Below, piece by piece: positions 12,111 through 23,945 of a DNA stretch of 64,000 nucleotides. The stretch comes from Lampris incognitus (lineage: Eukaryota > Chordata > Actinopteri > Lampriformes > Lampridae). Position numbers and translations under genes: made by a program. Under the pieces are notes generated by a model that had not been told where the DNA came from, did no database searches, and worked only from the letters and a program-made list of their open reading frames with translations. Where the stretch lies: positions 1,426,001-1,490,000 of the forward strand of contig NW_026611077.1 of assembly GCF_029633865.1 (NCBI RefSeq), written 5' to 3'. Each line of letters starts with the position of its first letter. Within the stretch, counting starts at the first letter, position 1.

Positions 12111-12865
12111 CAGCCTTGTTTTTTTCCTTTATCGGTTCATGTCTGTGAATGTTCTCATTCATCCAGGTCGTGGTTATCCAAAGGAGTTGAATCAAGTGCA
12201 ACTGGACTTGGTATATATCCGTGAAGACATTTCGCCTCTCATCCAAGAGGCTTCCTCAGTTCGTGCCTTTCTGACTAGACCAAGCTAGTCTGACAGGCTG
12301 GTGACGAGACTCAGTATTTAGCCTCTAGGAGTCGTTGTCAGAGCTATTGATATGCGTGGCTCCTTGTGATCCGATGTTTACCAACGCCCGTCGCTAACAG
12401 AGCCATAGATATGAGTGGCTCTTTTGTGTACCGATGTTTGGCCGCGCCCGTCGTTATCGGAGCTATTGATATGCGGGGCTCTCCTGTGCTCCGATGTCAA
12501 GCCGCGCCAGTCGCCATTGGAGCTATTGATTTGCATTTGTTTAGCAGCGACGGTCGTTGGGGGTGTTAGTTTCGACTTCATTATTCAGTGGTCATGAGAG
12601 TGGTTGGAGCCGTTAGTGACCGACTGTTGTTCTTGGAGGCTAGGCTTCTTGAGTCTCCTGGGTAGAGATGAAAGGACGGCATTGTAAGTGGGAGACAGGT
12701 GGTGTCGCAGACCTCCTCCTCTGTTGAGGGATGGTTTTTCCAGTTTCGCATAGATATCGGTTCAGTTTCCAGACCAACTTCTGCCACCTGCTGTCCGTGG
12801 CGGGTACTACGCACCTTGCAATCTTGAGACCACGTTGTGCAACATGGCGTCGGTTGGCCAAGCTC
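12110..12865 (-). mobile_element. Penelope-like element 3' end (GIY-YIG C-terminus and 3' UTR), inserted in BEL
   Basis: The minus strand at about 12760-12600 reads KLEKPSLNRGGGLRHHLS, then PTYNAVLSSLPRRL and a stop after SHDH. This resembles the conserved C-terminus just after the GIY-YIG nuclease of fish Penelope-like elements. The 3' UTR at 12550-12310 contains three or four diverged copies of a unit of about 60 bp with GGAGCTATTGATATG. It lies between the BEL gag start and the BEL 5' LTR, so it probably inserted into the BEL leader. Confidence 0.65.
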
Positions 12866-12869
12866 TTAC

Positions 12870-13290
12870 TGTAGCGTCCCAGTCGAATAAGAGATGAAAG
12901 CCTGGACTGATAGTCTAATAATGCCTTTTATTGTTTCCACAATCCTCCTCCTTCTCACCTGTAGATCAACGTAAGAGCTTGTTGCCCTCTCGACTGGCGC
13001 TTAACTCTTCAATTCCTGCTCTCCCCGTTTGTCCTTAGCACTATATTCACTTAGTTTTACTACTTTATCTTTACTTGTTTATCACTAGCTCTTCCGTTTC
13101 CACCGGGTCTACGTTTTCACTTGCCGCGCCATTGCAACTTTCTCTTGTCAATATTCACTACCACTTCCGGTTTAACCGGAAATATCAAAATAAAACCATG
13201 GATGACAAATGTCAAAATTAAAAGCATGACTTATATGTGAGAACACATGAATTAAACGCGTAACCCTTCGCTCACTGTTCATGTACCACA
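12870..13290 (-). mobile_element. BEL/Pao 5' LTR
   Basis: A 421 bp block on the minus strand starts TGTGGTACATGAAC and ends GACGCTACA, with AATAAAAGGC about 50 bp before its end. It sits upstream of the BEL gag on the same strand, separated from it only by the Penelope-like tail. The opposite LTR is not present in the window. Confidence 0.7.
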
Positions 13291-13554
13291 TTGACTGCAT
13301 GGTCCGAAGCGTCCGTGGTAGCGATCGGCGCCTTGGGTGACAGATGCATCATTGTTGCGTGAGCCAGAGCAGTCTTACCATCCACAAACGACTTGTCCCT
13401 CTCTGCGGATCGGGCCACTATATGTTTGGTGGTCTTGCCTTTCAGGGACTCGAGCAGCTTTGGGGATAAAACGGTGGTAAAAGTTCACCATACCGAGGAA
13501 CAACTGCAGGGACTTGACTGGGAGTGGTCACGGGAAGTTCACAGTGGCGTTCAC
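13291..13554 (-). pseudogene. Ty3/Gypsy RT connection fragment
   Basis: Minus-strand frames show GMVNFYHRFIPKAA, then (shifted) a KTxxHxVW-like stretch and a LAHAT-like motif, i.e. the region between RT and RNase H of Gypsy. At least two frameshifts are present. It is cut on the left by the BEL LTR and on the right by the LTR of the Gypsy at 13555. Confidence 0.6.
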
Positions 13555-13745
13555 TGAAGTAATACTTGGGGTACTATTGGTCGAGGATCAATGACCACAC
13601 CGGGTTATAGAACTCAGGTTTAATCGTGGCTCAGTAGGCAGACGTAATAACCATACATGGTAGTGGTGTAACCATAATAACAGTCCGGGTAGTACATAAC
13701 ACCTAGTGTAGTTCCAGTGGATATACATGGCGTTATATCACTACA
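13555..13745 (-). repeat. 3' LTR of the Gypsy element
   Basis: 191 bp, TG...CA ends, paired with 17967-18157. It adjoins the polypurine tract at 13746-13757 (minus strand). Confidence 0.9.
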
Positions 13746-13935
13746 TCCCCCCTGTTTAGTTTTAAAATTTTTCATTACACAGAGGTTGTCTTCTCTCTTT
13801 TTTTTTTTTTTAGACAACACACACAGAATTGTCCATCTCAAAAAACAATAAACATATTCAGAGCCCTCCTTTTGTGTGTGATTGTCTCTACTCATAGTCC
13901 TTGTAGTGAGCTGGTTTGGAAACAGCTCTTCCATA

Positions 13936-14850
13936 TCATGTGCGTACTGTCTTGTGTGTTTCACAGGTTTGGCTGGAAGAAGTTCCAGCTGCATGAGTGT
14001 CCCGTTGAGGTTCTGTGAAGCGGGTTCTTGCGCTCCTCAGCGCATGGGGGTGGTGAATTTCCCGCAGGTGGCTCCTGCCATGTCTGAGTTTGTTCCCATT
14101 TGATGTTTGCACAATGTAGCTCCTTGGCTCATCGCACTTTTGTACGACGGTGGCTGGATACCAAGTCCCTTTTTCCTTGTTTAGGACAGATACGTGCTGT
14201 CCGGGACCGAGTGGAGGTAGTTCTCTGCCGCTGCTGCGGTCATGATGTTCCTTCATGTTTGCTGTTCCCTGCTCCAGGTGGAGTCGGTTTTCCTCCTTGC
14301 CTGGGTCCCCTCGACTCGGCAGCAGGGTGGTGACCGGCCTTCCGAAGATCAGTTCTGCTGGTGATGGTAGTTTACTGTCGATGGGTGTTGCTCTGACCTG
14401 TAGTAAGGCCACTTGTATGTTACCTCCTTGTCTCATGGTTTTCTTCACAATGGATTTGATGTGTCGCACATGCCTCTCAATGAATCCATTGCTTTTTGGA
14501 TAGTGGGGTGAGCTTGTCACGTGCCTGATTCCCCAGTCAGCCGTGAATTTCTGGAACGCGTGCCCTGTGTACTGGGGTCCATTATCTGTAAGTATCTCGT
14601 CAGGCCTTCCAAAAAGAGACATGTACATTTCCATTTTTTGTGCAAATGCCCGGCTGGACACAGGCATGGGCATTTCATCCACTAGAGGGAACTTAGAATA
14701 TCTGTCCACAATCAGTAAATACTGATGTCCATCGATCTCGAATAGATCAGAAGCTAGGGATTGCCATAGTTTTGACGGTGTGTTGTGTGGGTTGAGAGGT
14801 TGCTTTGGAGTTGCATCCTGATGTTCCATGCATACGCTACATGACCTGCA
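13936..14850 (-). pseudogene. Gypsy integrase lacking most of its HHCC finger
   Basis: The frame holds the second Cys pair (CRSCSVC), then the DDE core: SDLFEIDGHQYLLIVDRYS, TDNGPQYTG, and SNGFIERHVRHIK with the catalytic Glu. A C-terminal domain follows (GQHVSVLNKEKGTWYPATVV). The preceding pol frame stops at LEQLQR with only about 30 bp between. The stretch that normally carries the two His residues of the HHCC finger (about 25 residues) is deleted and the frame broken. Integrase of this copy should be inactive. Confidence 0.85.
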
Positions 14851-14863
14851 GACTCTTTCGATG

Positions 14864-16640
14864 TCATCGTTGCAGCTGTTCGAGTATAGAATCAGTCATG
14901 GAGTCTGGGATGAGCACCTGCCTGCCTTTGAATATTACTCCTGCTTCAACTGCGAGCTCATCTCTGAATGACCAGTACTCACGTAGTTGTCTTGGTAGAG
15001 CTTTGATGTTGTCTGGCCATCCCTGGTGGATCAGCTCTTTCAGTGCATTGAGTCTGGGGTCGCTGGTGGTTTCCGTGCGGAGTGCGTCCTGTTTCTCGGG
15101 AGAGAAGTTTATCATTGCAACAGTGAGCATCTCTGGATCCTCGACTTCTGCCTCTATTCCGTCAATGCGCTCGTCCAGCTCGATGTTGCTGTTGTTCTCA
15201 GGGTTGGGTAGTCGGCTGAGTGTGTCTGCCAGGACCATCTGGTTTCCTGGTCGATACGTGACCTCGTAGTTGTATCCTTGTGTTTTTATCAGCATTCGCT
15301 GAAGCCGTGGCGGGGCGGCATGCAGTGGCTTTGTGCATATGTTAACGAGGGGTTTGTGGTCTGTAACTACAATGAATGACTTCCCATACAGGTAGGTATG
15401 GTATCGCTGCATTCCATAGACTATGGCCAGCATTTCTCGCTCTATGTTGCTGTACCTGGATTGGCAGTCGTCCAGTGTCTTTGAGCCAAAAGCTATGGGT
15501 CTTTTGTTCTGCACTAATGCCACGCCCAGTCCTTTCTGTGATGCATCGACCTCAAGTGTCAGAGGTGTGCTTGGATCATAGTACTTCAGGCAGTCACGTT
15601 CGTTGAGAACTGATTTCAGGTCCTCAAAGCTCTTTTGGTGGTCAGTGTCCCATGTCCAAGGCATGTCACTTTTCAGCAGCACCCTCAGTGTGTGTGCTTT
15701 GTCTGCGAACTTTGGGATGTAGGGTGACAGGTAGGTCAGCATCCCCAAGAATCTGCTCAGTTCATCTTTGTTCTGGGGTGTCGGCATTTTCTGGATGTCC
15801 CTGATTTTGGCTAGGTCAGGTTTGACACCTTTGTCTGTGTACAGGTTGCCAAAGAATGAGATGCTTGTCTGTTTGATTGTGCACTTGTCACTGTTGAACA
15901 CGTTCCCTTGCTTAGCTGCTCTCTCCATCAGGTTGGTCAGGTTCCTGTCATGCTCCTCTTCGCTTGCTCCGTAGACTACGATATCATCGGCTATGCTGAC
16001 GACACCGTCGAGCCCCTCCAGGATTTGGTCCATCTTTGCCTGGAAGAGATCTTGAGAGACACTGAGACCAAATGGCAAACGTTTCCAGCAGTATCTAACA
16101 AATGGAGTTCGGAATGTGGTTAGCAGTTGTGACTCTTCCTCTAGGTGTATTGACCAATATCCAGCTTTTGCGTCAAGTTTGCTGAATATTTTTGCATTTG
16201 CAAACTTCGGGTTCAGTTCCTCCACAGTAGGAATCTTGTGTGGGCATCTCCTAAGGCTGGCATTAAGCTTTTGAGGGTCTAAGCATATGCGAAGGGAACC
16301 GTCTTTCTTTGTGCTGTATGCCAGACTCGAGCACCAGTCTCTGTGCTATTCTACTTTTCTTAACACATCTTGTTCGACTAGGTTATTCAGTTCATCTTTC
16401 AGTTTGTCTTTGATGTGAATGCTGCACTTACGTGGTGGGTCTATGAATGGTTCAGTATCCTTTTGCAGGAAGAGCTTGGCCTTTCCACTGAAGTTGCCAA
16501 TTTTGTCAAACTGGTCTGGGTATGCTCTCTTTAGGTCTGCACTGTTAGATATGGTCATTTTGGGTTTTGTCTGTCTTGTGTTGGCTTTTTTCTGGTTTGC
16601 ATGTCCTTTCTCGGTCACTGCATCTACACTGACAGTCACT
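14864..16640 (-). pseudogene. Gypsy pol: protease end, reverse transcriptase and RNase H
   Basis: The piece 16639-16346 leads into RT (PRKCSIHIKDKLKDEL). It is followed by a broken stretch (KVE-stop) and then KKDGSLRICLDPQKLN in another frame. The main frame, 16225-14864, has SKLDAKAGYWSI, FGLSVSQDLFQ, the active site IADDIVVYG, FFGNLYTDKG, and RNase H (LEVDASQKGLG, IEREMLAIVYG, DHKPLV, RLQRMLI, ADTLSRL). RNase H and RT active-site residues are present, so damage is limited to a stop and one or two frameshifts near 16300-16350. Confidence 0.85.
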
Positions 16641-16748
16641 AGGTTTAACAGTTCACATGTTGGCAGCCCAACTATGGCTGGCCCTGGTACGTCTACAACA
16701 TAGAACTTTGCATTGATCCATTTGGATTCTTTGTACTGGCATGGAATG

Positions 16749-17744
16749 TCAATGGTGCCTAGGCAGGGGATGGCGTGACCACTGTATGAAGATAGCCTCC
16801 TGTTGGTTTTTTTTCAGTCGTTTCTGGGTGCATGCATTTTCACCGTACATCTGCTTGAAGGTACGCAATGGAAGTGTGTTGCCTGACGCACCTGTGTCTA
16901 TCTTCAGACGTAGTGTGTATCCACGACCAGGTAGGTAAGGTGGTGTCACCTTCAGGACTGTGTTCTCACTGTCTGTTTCACTGCTACTCTCTACAGCATG
17001 TATGCGAGTCCTGCTCTGTTGCTTTTTGTCTATATAGGTTTTGTGCTTCTGCTGTTTGTCTTGTGGTGTGTGGGACTTACTTCCCCCGCTCCTGCTCTGG
17101 CTGGAGTGTTCCTGGCACTCTCGTTTGGCCTTCCTGCAGCACCGCTCCCAGTGACCTTTTGCACCACACGCCTTGCATTCATCATCATATGCAGGACATC
17201 GATGTGGTTTGTGGCTTCTCCCACAGTTATGACATATGCGGTCCCTGTCCACAGCGTGGATTCTCTCATTGTGTGACAGGCTAAGTTTGACTAACTGTTC
17301 ATTGCCTGCTGTCAGGGCTTCATATTTTCGTCCCTCGGCCAGAACCTCTGCTAAGGAATATCCTTTTGGTTTGCTGTATAGATCATTCCTCAGGGCATCA
17401 TGGGGAGTGCTCGCAATAATAAGCTCAATCATACGCTCGTTAAGCTCTTTGTCTGAAAACTGACATTTCTGTGCTAGTGTTCTGGCTCTGGTCACAAAAT
17501 CATCAATATTCTCATCTGGTTTCTGTCTGTGTTGCATCAGTTGCAGTCTATGGATTCTGAAATTTACGTTCAACTTTAGCTGTTTTTCAAAGAAGTCCCA
17601 TAGTTTGGCAGGCTTTTTCTTTTCATCATCAGTAAGACCACTGGCATTCAGTCTTTTTAATCCTTTATCTCCGATTCCAAGACATATTTTCCTAGCTTGT
17701 TTAGCTGCGCCATGTATTTCTTCATCTTCTAAATACAGAGTCAT
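16749..17744 (-). pseudogene. Gypsy gag with two zinc knuckles and retropepsin
   Basis: This 331-codon frame starts near the end of capsid. It has a retrotransposon-gag helix region (WDFFEKQLK, DDFVTRARTLAQ), two Cys/His knuckles (CHNCGRSHKPHRC and CKACGAKGHWERCC), a basic linker, and the protease site IDTGASGNTLP. Residues after GENACTQKRLKK run out of frame at about 16800. The true continuation (GHAIPCLG, IVGLPTCE) is found one base off, so a 1-base indel separates gag-protease from pol. A start codon upstream of 17744 is not obvious. Confidence 0.8.
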
Positions 17745-17966
17745 TTTCTGTTTCTACAGTGAAATTGCCTCACCCAGGTCCGGGTCGGACCAATTCATCG
17801 TCGGTAGATGCGATGCCATGACGTCTCCTGTTACTAGCTAGCTAGTTAGCTTTGCGGCTAGCTCAGCTCCGGCGCACTCTTGCTTGAATGATGACAGAAA
17901 TTATCCACGGACAATTTTATCAGTCTATCTTCATTCTTCATAGAGAGTACTTTACCGCTGCCACCA

Positions 17967-18157
17967 TGAAGTAATACTTGGGGTAGTATTGGTCGAGGAT
18001 CAATGACCACACCGGGTTATAGAACTCAGGTTTAATCGTGGCTCAGTAGGCAGACGTAACAACCATACATGGTAGTGGTGTAACCATAATAACAGTCCGG
18101 GTAGTACATAACACCTAGTGTAGTTCCAGTGGATATACATGGCGTTATATCACTACA
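17967..18157 (-). repeat. 5' LTR of the Gypsy element
   Basis: 191 bp copy of 13555-13745. The differences seen are G for C in GGTAGTATTGG and C for T in GTAACAACC. The primer site lies at 17952-17966 on the inner side. Confidence 0.9.
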
Positions 18158-18430
18158 TGGATCACTGTTACTAAATGCGTATTGCTCTGTGCCCGGGCAG
18201 CTTTGGGGCACTCTGATCACTGCTTGGTTCGTCTTATTCCAATTTATATGCAGGAACTAAAACCTGGGTTTAAACAGTAAACAAAATGAATAAAAAATGG
18301 ACCAGCGAAGCAAAGCAGGAACTGCAAGACTGTTTTTACTGCACCGATTGGAGTGCATTTGAAGCTGCAACTGGCAACCTGGATGAACTGACTGTTATGT
18401 CTGCACACTGGGTCATCAGTGCTGCATTTG
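18158..18430 (+). pseudogene. L2/Rex-like LINE fragment (endonuclease C-terminus)
   Basis: In two frames the plus strand reads LITAWFVLFQFI (a DHCLV-type end of an AP endonuclease) and then KKWTSEAKQELQDCFYCTDW, AFEAATGNLDELT. This matches the linker between endonuclease and RT of fish L2/Rex-type LINEs. It is short, frameshifted and without ends. Confidence 0.5.
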
Positions 18431-18586
18431 GGTTATCACTGTTCTATTGTGCTGCAGTCGATATGTGATGCCTTTATGGTTGTTCTTGAATTGACTGGTT
18501 GAGTCTGCTGTAAGGGGTTTTTGAAATGGAGAGTAAAACGAACGTTGAGTTGACACTGATACTGAGTCATGATGTGATCCTTCACA
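18431..18586 (+). mobile_element. Gypsy 5' LTR end, split by a LINE
   Basis: This flank ends GATGTGATCCTTCACA. The same 16 bases recur at 24163-24178 after the LINE and are followed there by ATATTGGCGACGAAGATGG, a typical Gypsy primer-site and leader motif, and then gag. The sequence is therefore the downstream part of an LTR. Its 5' limit is not visible. Confidence 0.45.
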
Positions 18587-18751
18587 ATATTAAACGGGGA
18601 TGGCCAAGATGGCGCTCTGAGCGGTGACGTTTTCGTGAGCTCTGCAAACCTAATTGTTTTTTTTAACTAAATACGGTGAACAAGGACTTTATTTGTGCCT
18701 ATTGGACAATTACTACTCGCCCGCAACTTTTGCTGACACCAACAAACCAAA

Positions 18752-19736
18752 ATGAGCAAACTTGAGAAAAGAAAGAACGAACCTAGGAAGTCTACAGCTA
18801 ACATCAACCCTGCTAGCAAGCCTGCTAACGTTAGCCAACCCAAGAAGTCAACTTGGACACCTGATAAGCCTGCTGACGGTAAACATACTTTTCTCCACTC
18901 CATGCATGACTGTCTCAAAGCGGTACCCGAACCACCACAATTTGCTCTGATGGAAGAAGACTTTCCTTCGCTTCCTCTCATACCATGTTGCTCTCCTGCC
19001 GGTAAGCTAAGAAAAGTTGGGGACGCGGAGACAACTACTGTTCTCTCCCAGCTCACGTCTCTTACTAGCCGGATTAACTCGAGGTCGGATACGCTGGAAA
19101 CAATGGTCAGTGGCAACACCCCAGTGATCTCCGAGGTGAAAATGGCAGTTCAAGAGAACACTAAACAAATCACAGCCGTGAAAGAGTCATTTGATGCTGT
19201 ATGTGCTGAGAGAAATGATATGAAGGACAGAGTTGTCAACGTTGAATCACAGCTTGAAAAATACAAGGCATACGCTGAAACACTGGAGAAGCGGATCTCT
19301 CGCCTGGAGGGGGCGCTATTCACGCCGTTGGCATTTAAAACTATCCGGCTTGGCCGAGAAGGAGAAGCAGGACTTGCGGCAAGAGGTTATCCAGGTGTGC
19401 CAGTCTGTTTTACCGGAGGCGAAGGATAAACTACCAGACGTGGTGGATACGGTGCACCGCCTCGGTCCTAAGAAACCCAGCAACAACCAACCCAGAGGCG
19501 TCATCATGCAGTTCACATCCAGGGTCCACCGTGATGCTGTCTGGCGGGCCGCGAAGAAGTCAGCCTTCCTGAAGGACAACAACTTAAAGCGGGCAGAGGA
19601 TCTGTCAGCTGATGAGCGCGACCGGAGAAACCGCCTCTGGCCCGCCGTGGAGAAAGCACGCAGGGGAAATAAGTTAGCGTGTTTCGTCGGGGGACGCGCG
19701 TTCGTGAATGGGAAAGAAATATTTCCACCTCAGTGA
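18752..19736 (+). pseudogene. LINE ORF1 (coiled coil and RRM/CTD, one frameshift)
   Basis: Starts at ATG 18752 (AAAATGAGC). Residues 1-95 are basic and Pro/Ser-rich. From about 100 to 190 comes a coiled coil (TLETMVSGNT, EVKMAVQENTKQI, VESQLEKYKAYAETLEKRI). The frame then shifts at about 19305-19330 into HLKLSGLAEKEKQDLR, VVDTVHRLGPKK and RGVIMQFTSRVHRDAVWRAA, an L1 ORF1p (Transposase_22) RRM and C-terminal domain, ending at 19736. ORF1p of this type is an RNA-binding chaperone that trimerises through the coiled coil and packages LINE RNA. Confidence 0.8.
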
Positions 19737-20221
19737 CGTTTTCTGAGGCAGCACAAGGTACAAACTGAAGTAATCCACGGTTCAACTGCCTTCTATTCAT
19801 CTCTTACATTGACTGCTCTTTCTTCTTGTTACTTGATATTAGGTGTAATTGCACTCAAAAGCTAACCAGGTTTAAGCTGCCATATATTTCTCAGTTATTT
19901 ATAATTTGAATATGCACTTTATTTTAAGCACTCATGCATACATTGAGTATTGCGTGAGTTGAACAGCAGCTATTTTTGTTGGACTATTTAAAACGAGTGA
20001 GAGATTTCACTTTTTGCCTTCAAAACTCACACACTCACATGAGGTGAGCTACAGGTTACTTTGGCTGTATTTTATTATAAATACGTTTTGTTATGGCTCA
20101 AGTTCACTGGTCCTTCATCCAGGGTTTGCAGTTCTCACCTTCAACAGTACTCTCTTAAGTGACCACAAGTTCTCAATTTAACCACTTCTTCACTTATTTG
20201 GTCTAAGCTTTCATCACCTAT

Positions 20222-23200
20222 TTGTCCTTTTTTCTTTTTTTCTTTCTTTGCTCTATCCTTATTTCGTTGTCTATTATCTCTTTAAATGTGAGAGGTTTAA
20301 GAAGTAATGTGAAACGTAAAGCCATATTTTTATATTGTATGCAGTTTGGCACAGATTTTTGCTTTATACAAGAGTCCCACTCAATTGAGCAAGACAAGTG
20401 TTTCTGGAGGTTGCAGTGGGGAAATGATTTGTGGTTGTCCCATGGTACAGAGCATTCTGCTGGTGTTTGTATACTGAAAAACAGATTTAATGGAAAAATC
20501 TTAATCTCTGGCTGTGATAAAGACGGTCATTATATTATTCTGATACTTGAGGTTGCACACTCTATCTATATTTTAGTCAATGTTTATGGATTTAACAGTC
20601 AAACAGAGAATAATCTTTATTTTGACAGGTTGGAAGAGCGTTAACTGCACTGGCTGTCCAAATATCCAGGTTCTTTTATAATCTTTGGTGGAGACTTTAA
20701 TGTTGCATTTGATAATTGCATGGATAGGTGGCCTTCTAGGGGTTTAGACTTCTCTAACTCACATGTAAAGTTGTTTGCACAAAGATTTGATTTATTAGAT
20801 TCATGGAGGGATTCTCATCCAGCTCAAAGAGCATACACATGGTGCAATAAGACACAAACCAGTCACTCACGGATTGATTATTGGCTTATTTCAAAAGACT
20901 TGAAAGAAGTTAAAACTGACATTTTTCCTACGCCGCTTTCAGATCACAAAACAATTCACTTAAATATCTCTTTGTCATCGTCTTCTGATGCTAAAGCGTC
21001 ATATTGGAAGCTTAACAATACTATCCTTGAGCATAAGGAAGTAGTTACTGAAGTTCATAGTTTAATAAGGCTTCACTGGAGCAAAGCTCGGGCTGAAAAT
21101 ATGTTTTGTAACAACTGGGAGCTCCTGAAATATGAACTTGGCAATTTTTTTCGTAAATATAGCATTTGTTTGGCAAAGAAAAGAAGGGCTGACGAGAATG
21201 AAACAATACATAAGATTACATCTTTAACATCCAAACCAAAAGAGGCTCTCAAACGACTATGATAAGGCAGCACTAATTGACTTGCAGCATAGGTTGGATG
21301 AGATTTATAAGTGCAAAGCTGAAGGAGCATTTGTTAGGTCTCGCAAAAAGTGGCTTGAAGAAGGAGAGCAAAACTCTGCATATTTTTTCAGACTCGAGAA
21401 ACACCAATCCAGCATTAACTCTATTCTACAACTAAATATTAATGGGACAATTTCTAACGATAAGAATACCATAGCAAAGTATTGTGCTGATTTTTATAGT
21501 AAACTATACTCTTCCAGTTATTGCCCTCAAGCTGCTTCTGATTTTTTTAACTCCATAGATAATATTACTCAGCTGAGTGAGGCTGACAGTGAACTCTGTG
21601 ATAGGTCAATTTCTCTGAATGAGGTCGCAGATGCTATAAAGTGTCTAAAAGTTAATAAGTCTCCTGGTACAGATGGCCTTACTGCCGAACTTTATAAGCA
21701 GTTCTCTGACAGCTTAGCCCCATTTCTTGTGGAAATCTTTAAGGAAAGTATTGATAGGGGTGCGCTCCCTCCCACTTTATCTCAAGGCCTAATCACCCTG
21801 ATTCCCAAACCTAGAAAGGACCCCTTATTATTAGATAATTGGCGACCAATTTCCTTATTGAACAACGATTACAAGATACTAGTGCTGATTCTTGCAAATA
21901 GAGTAAAACCTGTTTTAGATACTGTTATTGATGAGTGTCAGTCCGGGTTTATGCAGAATCGTCATATTTCAAATAACATAAGACTAATCTTAGATATAGT
22001 AGACTACCCAGAATTTGTGCAGGATGAGAGTTTTATTCTTCTTTTGGATTTTTATAAGGCCTTTGACTCCTTAGAACATGATTTTATTATTACTGCTTTG
22101 AAGAAATTTGGTTTTGGTCAATCCTTTTGCAATGCAGTTCATACTTTATATTTCAATAGTAATAGTTCCATAAAACTTGTTAGTGGTACTTCCCCAAGAT
22201 TTTCTTTGAAACGTGGAGTGAGGCAGGGGTGCCCCCTTTCAGTGTATCTGTTTCTTCTTTCTGTACAGCTCCTTAATTTACATATTAAACTCAGTTCATT
22301 AAAGGGTATGGTCGTAGCTGACAGAGAAATATTTATAAGTCAACTGGCAGATGACACGGCTCTCTTTCTCAGAGATGCCTCGCAAGTTTCTGTCGCTATC
22401 AACAGTATCCAGTCCTTCTCGAAAGTCTCTGGACTTTTCCTTAATCTTAACAAGTGTGAACTTTTGCCTGTTAAAGACTGTTTGGCGACCTCAATTCATG
22501 GGATTCCTGTGAAAGACTCTGTAACATACCTCGGTATTCAAATCACTAAAGATAGGCAATCCAGAAGCTCTGTAAACTTCAGCCCTATTATAGAAAAGTC
22601 CCAAAAAATCTTTAATCACTGGCTGCAGAGAGACTTGTCTCTAAGGGGTAGAGTTCTGCTTTCGAAGGCAGAAGGAATCTCTCGTCTAACCTATGCTGCT
22701 CAGTCCTTACATGTCGATAACACAATCTGCAAATCAATTGATAAAATGTTAAACAATTTTTTATGGAAAAACAAAACCCACTATTTACGAAAATCTGTTA
22801 CTTTAAGCGCATATGACGAAGGTGGTTTGAATTTTATTGATTTTGGTGCACTCAACCATACCTTCAAGATAAACTGGATAAAAAAATATTTGAAAAATCC
22901 CACATCTGTCTGGAATTTCATTTCACATCATGTGTTCTCAAACTTAGGTGGCCTTAATTTCCTGCTGCTATGTAATTATAGCATTCCAAAAATACCTCTG
23001 AAACTTTCTCACTTCCATCAACAGGTCCTTTTAGCCTGGGCATTGATATACAAACACAATTTCTCTCCACAGAATTGTTTCATCTGGAACAACTGTAATA
23101 TTGTTTATAAGAACAAAACATTGTTTTTGGACAGGTGGTTTAACAATGGTCTTGTTTTAGTTGGTCAATTGTTCAAAAAAGATGGGCTCCTATATAATTA

Positions 23201-23945
23201 CTCTGAATTTCTAATGAGATATAATGTACCAGTAACGCCTAGAGAATTTTCGGTGGTATTTGATGCTATCCCTTCTGGTTTGTGCATGTTATTCAGGTCC
23301 TCTGGCAGCTCTCCTCTCATATCATTCAACCCTCCTGATGTGTCACAGTCTCCTCTTGGTACTGTCTGCTTCTCATCATGTAAACTTCTGAACTCCAGAA
23401 TAAGAGCCATGTTTCAGGATAGCCTAGTTTCCGTCCCACCAGCAACATTTTTTTGGAACAACTTTGTGAATGATGTTGAATGGAAGAAAATTTGGTTGTT
23501 ACCACAAAGATTTTTTTTAACAAACAAAGTCAGAGATTTCATTTAAATTGCTACACAAATTCTACCCTGCAAAACAATATTTATCAAAGTTTAAAAATTA
23601 TATAGATGTTGAATGTTCTTTTTGCCAAATGCATCCTGAAACATGTGTCCACTTATTATGGTCATGTCAGTTCACTTATAAATTCTGGAGAGACTTCCAC
23701 AAGTTTATCGCTGACTTTGTCTTTTCTGATTTTCACCTTTACTATAAGAATGTTATTTTTGGTTTTCATAATTTTAATCACAAAGATGGTGATGCATTCT
23801 TTTTTATAAATATGCTTTTATTTTTAGCCAAGTTTCATATACATAAATGTAAATTCTCCAACAGAAAGCCTCAACTCTGCACTTAAAAAAGAGGTTGAAC
23901 AATATATAAGGACAATCTCTACTTCCAAAAACACAAATGCTTTAA
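20222..23945 (+). pseudogene. LINE ORF2 (AP endonuclease, reverse transcriptase, Cys finger)
   Basis: Endonuclease: SLNVRGL, FIQESHS, VNVYGFN, stop TAA at 20642, then GGDFNVAFD, RIDYWLIS, LSDHK. A frameshift near 21250 leads to a 754-codon RT frame: SPGTDGLTAELY, LITLIPKPRKD, NWRPISLLNNDYKI, FILLLDFYKAFD, KRGVRQGCPLS, and the catalytic LADDTALF. Leu for Tyr before ADD is usual in the Tx1 group. A second frameshift near 23546 leads to a Cys/His finger (CSFCQMHPETCVHLLWSC) and the C-terminus. The product nicks target DNA and primes reverse transcription. Confidence 0.85.

Larger units (their letters stand above)
13555..18157 (-). mobile_element. Complete-length Ty3/Gypsy element with 191 bp LTRs
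   Basis: Two direct repeats of 191 bp (13555-13745 and 17967-18157) start TGAAGTAATACTTGG and end CACTACA on the plus strand. I count two differences by eye. Between them lie gag, protease, RT, RNase H and integrase in Gypsy order on the minus strand. Next to the 5' LTR the minus strand reads TGGTGGCAGCGGTAA (primer site). Next to the 3' LTR is a purine tract, AAACAGGGGGGA. No 4-5 bp target duplication is visible (TTCAC versus TGGAT), so one side may have been rearranged. Confidence 0.9.
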
